A stretch of DNA of 37,068 bases from an uncultured Verrucomicrobiales bacterium (GTDB lineage: Bacteria; Verrucomicrobiota; Verrucomicrobiia; Limisphaerales; UBA1100): positions 1-37,068 of the forward strand of contig CAJWKQ010000007.1 of assembly GCA_913041895.1 (NCBI GenBank), in the 5' to 3' direction. Position numbers and translations under genes: made by a program. Positions 14,579 through 24,000 of the stretch are shown piece after piece. Position 1 is the stretch's first letter. Each line of letters opens with the position of its first letter. The notes below the pieces were generated by a model, which searched no databases, had not been told where the DNA came from, and saw only the letters and a program-made list of their open reading frames with translations.

Positions 14579-14620
14579 GTGTCATAAAAGGTTGCAATTT
14601 TGTGAATACATTCACAAAAT
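14579..14620 (+). promoter_or_regulatory. candidate promoter and operator of the 10-kb cytochrome operon
   Basis: A perfect inverted repeat lies at 14598-14619: arms TTTTGTGAAT and ATTCACAAAA around AC. It fills most of the spacer between a possible -35 TTGCAA (14592-14597) and a possible, weak -10 CAAAAT (14615-14620), 17 nt apart. A repressor bound there would block the promoter. The word GTGTCATAAA at 14579-14588 recurs upstream of pseudopilin 3. The palindrome is directly visible; the promoter call is weak. Confidence 0.5.
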
Positions 14621-14673
14621 TCTGAGTCGAAATCAGACGCCACAAAGCGACTAAAAACCAGCCTATAGAATTT

Positions 14674-16029
14674 ATGAAGAAGCAAACCAGTTACCAGTTC
14701 TGCGGAGGCAGTGATCATGCCTTTAACCCTAACCGACGTGATTTTCTATCTGTAGGTGCCCTTGGAGGCCTCGGCTTGGGCATTACCCTTGGCGATCTGT
14801 TATCGGGTGAAGCCCATGCAGCAGGCGAGGATTGGAGGGACGTTGCTAAGGCGAGTAAGCCTGGCAAAGCGAAGAACATCATCCAGATACATCTTCCGGG
14901 TGGATCAGCTCACCAAGAAACATTTGACCCGAAATATCTCGCACCAATTGAGTACCGCGGTCCTCTCGGGACGGTTGATACCACAATCAAGGGCGAAAAG
15001 TTTTCCCAGTACCTTCCAAAAACGGCGAAGATTGCCGACAAGATTACTGTTGTGCGGAGTTTGACCCATAGTGAGGCGGCTCATGAGCGCGGAACCCACA
15101 ACATGATGACGGGTGTTCGGCCAAGTCCGGCAACCGTATTCCCAAGTTTTGGTTCCATCGTTAGCCACGAGTTTGGTCCTCGTAAGAATCTGCCACCTTA
15201 CGTAGCGGTGCCTAGTCAAACCGGTTACGGAGGCACGGGGTACCTCGGAAGCGCCTATGGGCCTTTCAGTCTAGGGGCCGACCCCGGAAGTAGCAGCTTT
15301 AAGGTTCGTGACTTGGCTTTGCCCAGTGGTATTGATGACAAACGTTTTGGCCAGCGTAGAAGCATGCGTTCCATTGTTGATGCGCACTTCAGTTCGCTGG
15401 AGAAGGCAGACGCTTTGGTTGGCATGGATAGTTTTTATGATCGAGCATACGCCATGATCAGTGCCCCTGAAGCCCGTGCGGCTTTTGACATCAACAAGGA
15501 GCCCGCCAAGCTTCGCGATCGCTATGGGCGTAATACTGCCGGTGGCCGGTTGCTTTTGGCTCGTCGTTTGGTCGAATCAGGTGTGCGCATTGTGACCACC
15601 ACATATGGAGGGTGGGATATGCATAGCAACATTTCCAGCAGTATAAAGCGTCAGGTTCCGGCGTTGGATCAGGCTTTTGCGGCACTGATTAGTGACTTGG
15701 ATGAACGAGGTATGCTGGATGATACATTGGTGATGATTACCAGTGAGTTTAGTCGGACACCAAAGATTAATAGCAGCGCAGGTCGCGATCACTGGCCGAA
15801 GGTAATGAGCGTTGTGATGGCCGGCGGCGGTATGAAGCGCGGTTATATTCATGGGGCCTCTGATCCAACAGGTTCAGAGCCTGATGAGGATCCGGTAAGT
15901 GTGCCAGATTGGGCAGCTACTGTTTACACGCTGATGGGTATTGATCCCCATCGTCGTCTGATTGGTCCGGGCAACCGTCCGATGCCTATCAACTACGATG
16001 GTGAAATTCTCAAGGACGCAATGGCGTAA
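14674..16029 (+). CDS. DUF1501 family exported protein
   Basis: A 451-aa protein. A twin-arginine signal NRRDFLSVGALGGLGLGITL begins at Asn20 (Arg21-Arg22), so Tat export of a folded protein is predicted. The rest follows the DUF1501 family (PF07394, related to alkaline-phosphatase/sulfatase folds): IQIHLPGGSAHQETFDPK, LTHSEAAHERGTHNMMTG, GGWDMHSN, LVMITSEFSRTPKIN, GRDHWP and a late MGIDPHRRL. Conserved His and Asp residues suggest metal binding, but no activity has been established for the family as far as I know. In Planctomycetes and Verrucomicrobia it is nearly always next to DUF1549/DUF1553 proteins, as here. It is the first gene of a four-gene plus-strand set. Confidence 0.93.
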   Translation: MKKQTSYQFCGGSDHAFNPNRRDFLSVGALGGLGLGITLGDLLSGEAHAAGEDWRDVAKASKPGKAKNIIQIHLPGGSAHQETFDPKYLAPIEYRGPLGTVDTTIKGEKFSQYLPKTAKIADKITVVRSLTHSEAAHERGTHNMMTGVRPSPATVFPSFGSIVSHEFGPRKNLPPYVAVPSQTGYGGTGYLGSAYGPFSLGADPGSSSFKVRDLALPSGIDDKRFGQRRSMRSIVDAHFSSLEKADALVGMDSFYDRAYAMISAPEARAAFDINKEPAKLRDRYGRNTAGGRLLLARRLVESGVRIVTTTYGGWDMHSNISSSIKRQVPALDQAFAALISDLDERGMLDDTLVMITSEFSRTPKINSSAGRDHWPKVMSVVMAGGGMKRGYIHGASDPTGSEPDEDPVSVPDWAATVYTLMGIDPHRRLIGPGNRPMPINYDGEILKDAMA

Positions 16030-16070
16030 CCAAAACGCCCGGTAGCGACCTTTAACATTTAGAAGTATCG

Positions 16071-16109
16071 AACCGGGGCAATTTCCTAGTTAAGGAAGTT
16101 GCCCCGGTT
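16071..16109 (+). terminator. long hairpin between first and second gene of the operon
   Basis: A 17-bp stem with one G-T pair: AACCGGGGCAATTTCCT against AGGAAGTTGCCCCGGTT. The run of T after it is only three, so it may be a weak terminator, an attenuator, or an RNA-stability element that sets different levels for the DUF1501 gene and the genes behind it. Confidence 0.6.
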
Positions 16110-16136
16110 TGCTAAAAAAGAATAAATAGAATAATA

Positions 16137-18554
16137 ATGAAAAGGACCTTGTGTTTTCTCGGCTTGGCCGGATTTGTCGTGCACCTGATGGCTGTTGACC
16201 CACGTTTGGGGTCAGTGTCTCCACCCGGGTTTCAGGTAGGTACAGAGGTGGAGATGACCTTTAGTGGTAGCCGCTTGGATGATGCGGAGGAAATTCTATT
16301 TTATAAGAAGGGTTTTGAAGTATTGTCCATAGAGGAGAAAAAGGCGGCTAGCGTAAAAGCCAAGGTAAGGATTGCAGCTGATTGCCCATTAGGTGAGCAC
16401 CCAGTTCGAGTTCGCACCAAGGGAGGGGTAACTGAAATCAAGACTTTCTATGTGGGTCCTTTTCAGGTCGTATCACGAGTAAAGCCCAAGACGGGGGAGC
16501 CTCAACAGAAGCTGCCGCTTAATTGCACTATTGCCGGTTCAGTTCCCACCGAATCTCAGGAAATATTTACGGTTGATGCCAAGAAAGGTCAGCGTTTGTC
16601 TGCTGAAATTGAGAGCATGCGCTTGGGGCGCGGGTTCTATGATCCCTACATTGAGATTCTGGATACCAAGGGTTTCATTCTGTCGCGATCTGACGATACA
16701 AAATTGTTCATTCAGGATTGTTATGCTTCAGCGATCGTACCCGAGGATGGTACTTATACAATTAAGGTTAGGGAAACCAGCTATGGAGCTATTGGGCTTT
16801 ATCGCATGCATGTTGGCACCTTTGCCCGCCCAACTGCGGTTTATCCAGGTGGAGGCCAGGTGGGTAAAGATTTGGAAGTAAAGTTTATCGATCAGGCTAC
16901 CGGTGATTTTACTCAAATGCTTAAAGTGCCTCAGCCGGTAAGCTTTCGTTTAACCGATGGCCGGATGGACGAGCCGAACTTCCGCGATTTTGGTATTTTT
17001 GCTAAGCGCGATGGAGTGGTTGCTCCATCCTGGAATCGGTTGAGGATATCAGACTTTCCAAATACTAACGAGGTTGAGCCGAATAATTCCCGTTCCGAAG
17101 CAAAGCTTATTGAGGCGGATCTTCCCTTGGCTTTTAATGGCATCATAGGTGAACCACGTGATGAGGATTGGTTTAAGTTCAAGGCAAAGAAGGGTCAGCG
17201 CTTTGCAGTTCGCCTTTATGGTCGAAAACTGCGTTCGCCGCTTGATTCAGTCATGTATATCTATGACGCAACAAAGCGGTTGGCGAGTAATGATGATTCG
17301 GGAGGACCGGACAGTTACTTTGCTTGGACCGTTCCAGCAGATGGCGAATATTATCTGCAAGTGCGCGACCACCTTTACAATGGTGGTCCAGATTATGTTT
17401 ACCGGGTAGAATTCCAACCGTTAACTCCTTCGGTTACACTCTATGTGCCAGACGTAAGCAGGTATAATACTCACACACGTAAGTCAGTGGTTGTGGCTCG
17501 TGGAAACCGTTTCCCGTTGGTTGTCCGGACACGCCGTAATAATTTTAGCGGTGCTCTCAAAATAGCCGCGAAGGACTTTCCTGAAGGCATAACCCTTCAT
17601 TGCGATGAGATGGCCAGTAATAAGTCTGCTCTTACATTGGTTTTTGAGGCAGCAGCTGATGCTCCGATTGCCGGAAAGCTGACCGATCTCACTGCTACAT
17701 TAAGCACTGATAAACCCGACCCGGTAAGTGGTGGTGTCCTGCAAAACTATGATCTGGTTCAGCAGGGAAACAATGGTGTTTATTATCGTACGTGGGTTGA
17801 TCAGATCGCCGTGGTTGTAGCTGAGGAGTTGCCTTATAAAATTCGCATTGAAGAGATTCGCGCTCCTCTCGTCCAGTCTGGCACTTTACCCATCAAGGTG
17901 ATTGCCGAGCGTCAGGAAGGGTTTAAGGGAGCTATTAACGTAAGATTGCAAATGGATCAGGGCTTCGCCACTCGACCGCCCGGGTTAAGCTGTCCTTCGT
18001 CAATTACCATTGCTGCTGATAAAAATGAGGCGACCTACAACTTTAGCGCCAGTAGCGGAGCTGAGGTTAGGACTCATCAGATTGCCTTGATAGGCTCTTC
18101 AAGTGTTAAGGGGGGAACATCTTACGTAAGCACTCAATTGACACCTTTGGAGATCAAGGATGAGTTTGTTACTGGTTCGATGGCGCTGGCAAAAACAACG
18201 CAAGGTTATCCGACCCAAGTTAAGGTGGCATTGACTCAGAAGGTAGATTTTCCCGGTAAGGCGACAGTGGAGCTGGTCGGCCTCCCATCGGGTGCTAAAT
18301 CGACTACAGTTGAAATGACCAAAGACATGAAGGAGTTGGTTTTCCCTGTGACAACAGAGCCTGAGGCTAAGACCGGCCTGCACCGTACCTTGTTTTGCCG
18401 GATGACAGTTAATTATAGCGATACAACACTGACTCAAAGCTTTGGTGGACGTGGCTCTTTGAGAATTGATCCGCCCCCTGCTCCTCCCTCGATTAAGAAA
18501 CCGAGCGTAGGAGAGTTGGGTCAGATTGCCCCCAAGCCTGAAGAGAAGAAATAA
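16137..18554 (+). CDS. exported PPC-domain protein
   Basis: An 805-aa protein with an N-terminal signal (MKRTLCFLGLAGFVVHLMA). Next comes an Ig-like/TIG-like segment (VSPPGFQVGTEVEMTFSG, residues about 28-45). Two bacterial pre-peptidase C-terminal (PPC, PF04151) domains follow: one at about 140-230 (FTVDAKKGQRLSAEIE...EDGTYTIKVRE) and one at about 310-430 (EVEPNNSRSEA..EDWFKFKAKKGQRFAVRLYG...ADGEYYLQVRDHLYNGGPDYVYRVEF). The remaining C-terminal half is beta-rich, with a Pro-rich end. No catalytic motif is seen. It is likely a surface or periplasmic partner protein of the DUF1501 and cytochrome proteins on each side. The following start codon is only 8 nt away. Confidence 0.88.
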   Translation: MKRTLCFLGLAGFVVHLMAVDPRLGSVSPPGFQVGTEVEMTFSGSRLDDAEEILFYKKGFEVLSIEEKKAASVKAKVRIAADCPLGEHPVRVRTKGGVTEIKTFYVGPFQVVSRVKPKTGEPQQKLPLNCTIAGSVPTESQEIFTVDAKKGQRLSAEIESMRLGRGFYDPYIEILDTKGFILSRSDDTKLFIQDCYASAIVPEDGTYTIKVRETSYGAIGLYRMHVGTFARPTAVYPGGGQVGKDLEVKFIDQATGDFTQMLKVPQPVSFRLTDGRMDEPNFRDFGIFAKRDGVVAPSWNRLRISDFPNTNEVEPNNSRSEAKLIEADLPLAFNGIIGEPRDEDWFKFKAKKGQRFAVRLYGRKLRSPLDSVMYIYDATKRLASNDDSGGPDSYFAWTVPADGEYYLQVRDHLYNGGPDYVYRVEFQPLTPSVTLYVPDVSRYNTHTRKSVVVARGNRFPLVVRTRRNNFSGALKIAAKDFPEGITLHCDEMASNKSALTLVFEAAADAPIAGKLTDLTATLSTDKPDPVSGGVLQNYDLVQQGNNGVYYRTWVDQIAVVVAEELPYKIRIEEIRAPLVQSGTLPIKVIAERQEGFKGAINVRLQMDQGFATRPPGLSCPSSITIAADKNEATYNFSASSGAEVRTHQIALIGSSSVKGGTSYVSTQLTPLEIKDEFVTGSMALAKTTQGYPTQVKVALTQKVDFPGKATVELVGLPSGAKSTTVEMTKDMKELVFPVTTEPEAKTGLHRTLFCRMTVNYSDTTLTQSFGGRGSLRIDPPPAPPSIKKPSVGELGQIAPKPEEKK

Positions 18555-18562
18555 TTTTCCCA

Positions 18563-20992
18563 ATGAAGAAGATGAAAACAACCTTAGCAATCCTCTTGGC
18601 CATTCCGGTGATTTCAATTGCCGCCCCGAAACAGTTGGTCGACGTGCAAGTGTATCCCAAGGAGGCGAATATATATACCAAGCGCGGCAAGCAGTCGCTA
18701 GTGGTGCAGGCAAAATATTCTGACAGTACGACCAAAGATGTAACAGCCGAAGCCAAATACACCTTTGCAGATGCAAAATTTGCCAAGATGGATAAAGCGA
18801 CCATTTTGCCTGTGACTGATGGGGAGACTTCGTTGAAAATTGAGTTTGGAGGGCGCACAATGACCGTGCCCGTGAAAGTGGCAAAGGCGACTGAAGATCG
18901 GCCCGTTGTATTTAGCATGGACGTGATGCCAGTCTTTACCAAGGGGGGGTGTAACGCTGGCAGTTGCCATGGCAGTACGCGAGGTAAGGACAAGTTTCGG
19001 TTGTCGCTATTTGGGTTTGATCCACAGCGTGATTATTTTTGTCTGACCCGCGAGGAATTGGGTCGGCGAATCAATATTGCCAGACCGGATGATTCACTAC
19101 TTATTGAAAAGGCGGTAGGTCGTGTGACACATACAGGAGGTAAACTCTTTGAAGAGAAGAGCTGGCTTTATGATACTTTGGTTGAGTGGCTGGCTGCTGG
19201 CGCTCCGAATGATCCGGCTAATACCCCCAAGGTGGTTGATTTGGAAATATATCCAAAACAGGCGGTGCTAGAAGGTGAAGGATCAAATCAACAGCTCACT
19301 GTTCGGGTCAAATATAGTGATGGGACTGATCGTGATGTGACTCGTGAGACTGTATTTATTTCCAATAATAGCCTTGCAGCCAAAGCAACTCCGGACGGGT
19401 TGATTACTAGCGGCAAGCCAGGTGAAGCATTTGTGATGGCCCGTTTTGATCAAATTACGACCGGTGTTCAAATTTTGTCCATTCCTGACTTGCCTGATTA
19501 CAAGTTTCCCGATGAGCCGGCAGCTAACTACATCGATACACTTGTTTATGCGAAACACAAAAAGGTGCGTATTACTCCGAGTGGAATGAGTGATGACAAT
19601 ACTTTTATTCGTCGTGTCTACTTGGATGTGATCGGCAAGCTGCCGACTCCTGAGGTCGTTAATTCCTTTGTAGCTGACAAGACCCCTGATAAGCGCTCGA
19701 AGGTTATTGAGGATCTGCTAAACCGTCCTGAATTTGTGAAAATGTGGGTTATGAAGTGGGCTGAACTGCTCCAAATTAGAACTGATAACAACCGCTTTCA
19801 GTACAAGAATGCAATCCTTTATTTCGAGTGGTTGCGTGCTCAGTTTGAGCAGAATCGACCGATGAATGAAATCGTGCAGGATCTGCTAGGTTCAAAGGGT
19901 GGGACTTTCAGTAATCCTGCTGGCAATTACTACCAGCTCCAACGGGACAGCAAGAAGTTGATGGAAAATACCGCACAGATTTTCATGGGGATGCGCATTC
20001 AATGTGCCCAGTGTCACAACCATCCGTTTGATCGTTGGACAATGGATGATTACTACAGTTTTGCGAATTTCTTCTCCCAGGTGGGGCGGAAAGGGAGCGA
20101 GGATAATCGGGAACAGATCATCTATAATTCAGGCAGCGGAAGCGTGCGGCACATGGTTGGAAACAGGGACATGCCCCCCAAATTTCTTGGTGGCGAAGTT
20201 CCGGATGTGAAAGGTAAAGATCGACGCGAGGTTCTCTCAAAGTGGTTGGCTAGCGATGATAATCCCTTCTTTGCAAAGAATATGGCGAATATCGTGTGGG
20301 GTCACTTCATGGGGATAGGGATTGTAGAGCCTGTGGATGATGTAAGGATCTCCAACCCTCCGAGCAATCCGGAGCTATTGGAGGAACTGGGCCAGCGCTT
20401 TGCGAAAAGTGGTTATGATTTCAAACAACTCGTTCGAGATATATGCAATTCACGGACCTACCAGCGAAGTGTGCAGAGCAATGAATCGAACAGGGAAGAC
20501 ACCCGTAATTTTGCCAAGGCGAGTATTCGCCGCATTCGAGCAGAAATATTACTAGATGTCATCAGCCAGGTTACCAATACCCAGAATAAATTCCGTGGGC
20601 TGCCAAGCGGGTCGAGTGCGGTGGAAATTGTTGATGGGCGTACGAGTACATTCTTCCTCACTACTTTTGGACGGGCTTCACGTGACACAGTGTGTAGCTG
20701 TGAGGTCGCGTTGGAGCCTAACTTGAGTCAGGCACTTCACCTGTTAAATGGTAGTACAGTGAATAGTAAATGCACTCAGGGTGGAGTAGTAGCTAAAGCT
20801 CTGGAGGCAAAGAAAACGCCCGAAAAAGTCATTGAAGATTTATATGTACTTTGTTTGGCGCGTAAGCCTTCAGATTCAGAGAAAGAAAAACTCATGGCAT
20901 TTGTCGGCGAGGAAGGAAGAAAGGATGTTGATGTTCTCAATGACTTGTTCTGGGCCATCCTAAATTCCAAGGAATTTATCTTTAATCACTAA
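18563..20992 (+). CDS. DUF1549/DUF1553 cytochrome-type exported protein
   Basis: An 809-aa protein with a signal peptide (MKKMKTTLAILLAIPVISIAA). Two Big_2-like Ig domains flank a haem-binding segment: residues 22-107 and about 225-305. Cys130-x4-Cys135-His136 (GCNAGSCHG) is a long-spaced haem c motif, and Cys480-AQ-Cys483-His484 (CAQCHNHP) is a normal CxxCH. PSCyt2/DUF1549 (PF07583) covers about 325-530 with FIRRVYLDVIGKLPTP and the CAQCHNHPFDRW signature. PSD1/DUF1553 (PF07587) covers about 560-800 (REVLSKWLASDDNPFFAKNMAN, SNPPSNPELLEELGQRF). It is probably a periplasmic or surface haem protein; the substrate is unknown. It is 8 nt behind the PPC gene and 36 nt before the next gene. Confidence 0.93.
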   Translation: MKKMKTTLAILLAIPVISIAAPKQLVDVQVYPKEANIYTKRGKQSLVVQAKYSDSTTKDVTAEAKYTFADAKFAKMDKATILPVTDGETSLKIEFGGRTMTVPVKVAKATEDRPVVFSMDVMPVFTKGGCNAGSCHGSTRGKDKFRLSLFGFDPQRDYFCLTREELGRRINIARPDDSLLIEKAVGRVTHTGGKLFEEKSWLYDTLVEWLAAGAPNDPANTPKVVDLEIYPKQAVLEGEGSNQQLTVRVKYSDGTDRDVTRETVFISNNSLAAKATPDGLITSGKPGEAFVMARFDQITTGVQILSIPDLPDYKFPDEPAANYIDTLVYAKHKKVRITPSGMSDDNTFIRRVYLDVIGKLPTPEVVNSFVADKTPDKRSKVIEDLLNRPEFVKMWVMKWAELLQIRTDNNRFQYKNAILYFEWLRAQFEQNRPMNEIVQDLLGSKGGTFSNPAGNYYQLQRDSKKLMENTAQIFMGMRIQCAQCHNHPFDRWTMDDYYSFANFFSQVGRKGSEDNREQIIYNSGSGSVRHMVGNRDMPPKFLGGEVPDVKGKDRREVLSKWLASDDNPFFAKNMANIVWGHFMGIGIVEPVDDVRISNPPSNPELLEELGQRFAKSGYDFKQLVRDICNSRTYQRSVQSNESNREDTRNFAKASIRRIRAEILLDVISQVTNTQNKFRGLPSGSSAVEIVDGRTSTFFLTTFGRASRDTVCSCEVALEPNLSQALHLLNGSTVNSKCTQGGVVAKALEAKKTPEKVIEDLYVLCLARKPSDSEKEKLMAFVGEEGRKDVDVLNDLFWAILNSKEFIFNH

Positions 20993-21028
20993 ACTGAGGA
21001 CTTAACAAACAAGGGGAAATTTAAACCG

Positions 21029-24000
21029 ATGTTAACTCGGAAATTCAAATCTATCGCTCTTGCCGGCGCATTGTTCGTTGGCTTCACTGTGGGTGCCGCC
21101 GATAAGGTGACCTATGAGGATCATATATTGCCGATCTTCCGCAACAGTTGTCTGAAATGCCACAATGCGGACAAGATGAAGGCAGATCTGGATATTTCCA
21201 CCTATGCCGCCCTCATGAATGGTAGTGGCAATGGGGAAATAGTTGCTGGCGGTGATCCCGATTCGAGTTTGCTCCATAAGGTGGTAACGCATGAGGAGGA
21301 ACCCACCATGCCGCCTAATGGCAAGCTTGGTGACAAAGATATTGCTACCATTAAGGCATGGATTGCAGGGGGGTTGCTTGAGAATAGTGGTTCCAAGGCT
21401 GTTATGGCTGATAAGCCCAAGGTTAATCTGGCTTTGGATCCTGATTCGCTCGGCAAACGACCCGATGGGCCACCCCCTATGCCAGTGGAAGTTTTCTCCC
21501 TCGATCCCTTTGTGCGTACTGCACGCACCAGTATTTCTACTGCCATGGCCGTCAGTCCATGGTCTCCCTTGATTGCCATTGGAGGGCAACGGCAGGTGCT
21601 TTTGTATAATACAGACAGCTTAACCATAGCTGGAATTATTCCTTATGAAGTAGGATACCCTCATAGCTTAAAATTTTCAGGTAACGGAAAGTTGTTGGTT
21701 ATCGGTGGTGGTCGAGGAGCCAATATTGGGCATTCAACTGTTTGGGATATTACCAAGGGAGAGAAAATCTTGCAGGTAGGTGATGATTTGGATGCAGTTA
21801 TGGCCAGTGATATCAGCCCCGATCAACGTTTTATTGCTCATGGCGGACCGGACCGTTTCTTGCGTATCTTTTCTACTGAAACCGGTGAGGTCGTTCACAA
21901 GATCAAGAAGCATACCGACTGGGTGACGGCTGTTCGATTTAGCGTTGATGGCAAGTACGTTGCCAGCGGTGATCGCAATGGAGGTTTGCATGTGTGGGAG
22001 ACCGAGCCTGGGGGGCGCGTTTGCTCGTTCAGCCACGGGAACCGTGTAGTGGGTTTTGAGTGGGCATCAACCAATATCGTGGTTTCAGCCAGTATGGATG
22101 GGACTGCCAAGATTTTTAATGTGGATGAGGCACGTCAGCTAAAGAGTTGGAGCGCTCACAGTGGGGGAGCCTCATCAATTGCGCGCTCAATGAACGGCAT
22201 GCTGGTAACCAGTGGCCGAAATAAGAGAGCTACACTTTGGGATGCGAATGGTGCTGCCAAACGCTCCTTTACTTTTCCTGGCGACATACCTGCACAGGCA
22301 GTTCCAAGTCATGATGCCAAGTTGGTGATTGGAAGTGATTGGGAAGGGACGGTTTATGTTTGGAACGCGGCTGACGGGAAGGAAGTTAAGCGCTTATCAT
22401 TAAATCCTGTGCCCATGGCCGAGCAGTTCGCTACCGCGGAAAAAGCGGTTGCCACAAGAGCTGCTGAAGCGAAGGCAGCGACAGCAGCCCACAAGGTAGT
22501 GATTGATAGGATTGCCAAGGCGAAGGCTGATATGAATGCATTGGATGCAGCCTTAGCTATGCGCCAGAAAGCAGTTACTGATTCGAAGGCTTCGCTGGAT
22601 AAGTTGGTGGCAGAAAAGCAAAAGCCGACTCAAGCAAAGGTGGCTGCAGCAGCGGTTGCCCTTAAAAAGGCAGATGACGCGAAAGCAGCATCGGAAAAAG
22701 CTTTTGATTCAGCTGCTGACGAATCCGGAAAAGCGATTGCCAAGAAAAAGGTTGATGAAGCCGCCAAGGTTCTAGCAGCTGCCACAGTTGCCAAAACAAC
22801 TGTAGATAAGGCCTTATCAGCCATTAACACGCAAGTGGCTCAATTGACCACAGTGCACTCAGCTGCGAATAAGGCACTGACTGACGCGCAGAACAAGGCG
22901 AAGGCTGGAAAAGCTGCAATCACCAAACAGGTTGCTGACCTAGGTAAGGCGGCTTCAGTAGCACAGGCTAAGGTGACAGCTGCGGGCGCTGCTTTAACCA
23001 CTGCCCAGAAGGAGGTAGATGTTCTACGTGTTAATAAGACGTTTGCTGCTCTCTATAATGTGCGTAAGGAAATAAGCGGGCAAGAAGCCAAATTGGAAGA
23101 AATGAAGACGGCGACGGAATCTGCTCAGGCGGCTGCGAAGGCTGCACAAGCAGAGTTTGATAAGGTTAAGAAAACGGACATCAACGCCCTTAAGGCTGAA
23201 AAACTTGAGGCCCTTAAAAAAGCACAACAAGCCAGTGCTGATGCTAAAAGTGCTCTTGAAAAAGTAAAAGCAGAGATTGCAGTAGAAAATGGAAAAGTTG
23301 GTGCAGCCCAGAAGATGGTGGTTGCAGCTGATATGGAAATGGAGAAGGCAACTGATAATTTTGAGGCTGCTAAACAGGCAAAACAAAAAGCTGAAATAGC
23401 TTTGAATGCTGAAGCGAAAAAGGTAGCAGTTACTCAGAAAAGCTATGATCAATTGGTCGCTTCAAAGCTAGCTCCCCTCCAAACCATTGCAGCTGCTATT
23501 GATAAAGCTATGACTCAATCGAGTGCGGCCAAGGCTAATGCAGCTAAGGCGGTCCAATCCATTGAGCAGGAAATCGTTATTTTGAAAAAAGAGGCCGATT
23601 CGGCTACTGCAGAAGCTAAATCTGCTTCGGAGCTTTCCGCAAAGGCTAAGGCAGTGATGGATGAACTTGCAGCCGTTTTGGCCAAGAACAAAATGGAAGT
23701 TGCCACAAAGATTAAAGCAGAGACGACTGCCAAAGCGACGCATCAACAACATGTCGAAAAAATGAAAGTAGCAACTGAGATGGCCGCTAAGGCAGATGCA
23801 GCATTCAAGAAGGCTCCGGTGGTCAAGGTTGCGGCGGATAGTGCCTTAAAAACAGTGAATGCAGAGGTAAAGGTTGCTCTAAATGCTTTTACGGCTGCTG
23901 AAATGTCTGCTCAATCTGCTGAAATGGGTGCAGGTAATGATGCGGCTAAACAGGCGGGTGCCAAGAAACTCAGAGCGGCAGCTGATGCAGCAAAGGGCAA

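Noticed and set aside
18099-18884. 261-aa minus-strand frame across the PPC / DUF1549 gene junction
   Set aside because: It covers two strong plus-strand genes with 8-nt spacing; no protein features.
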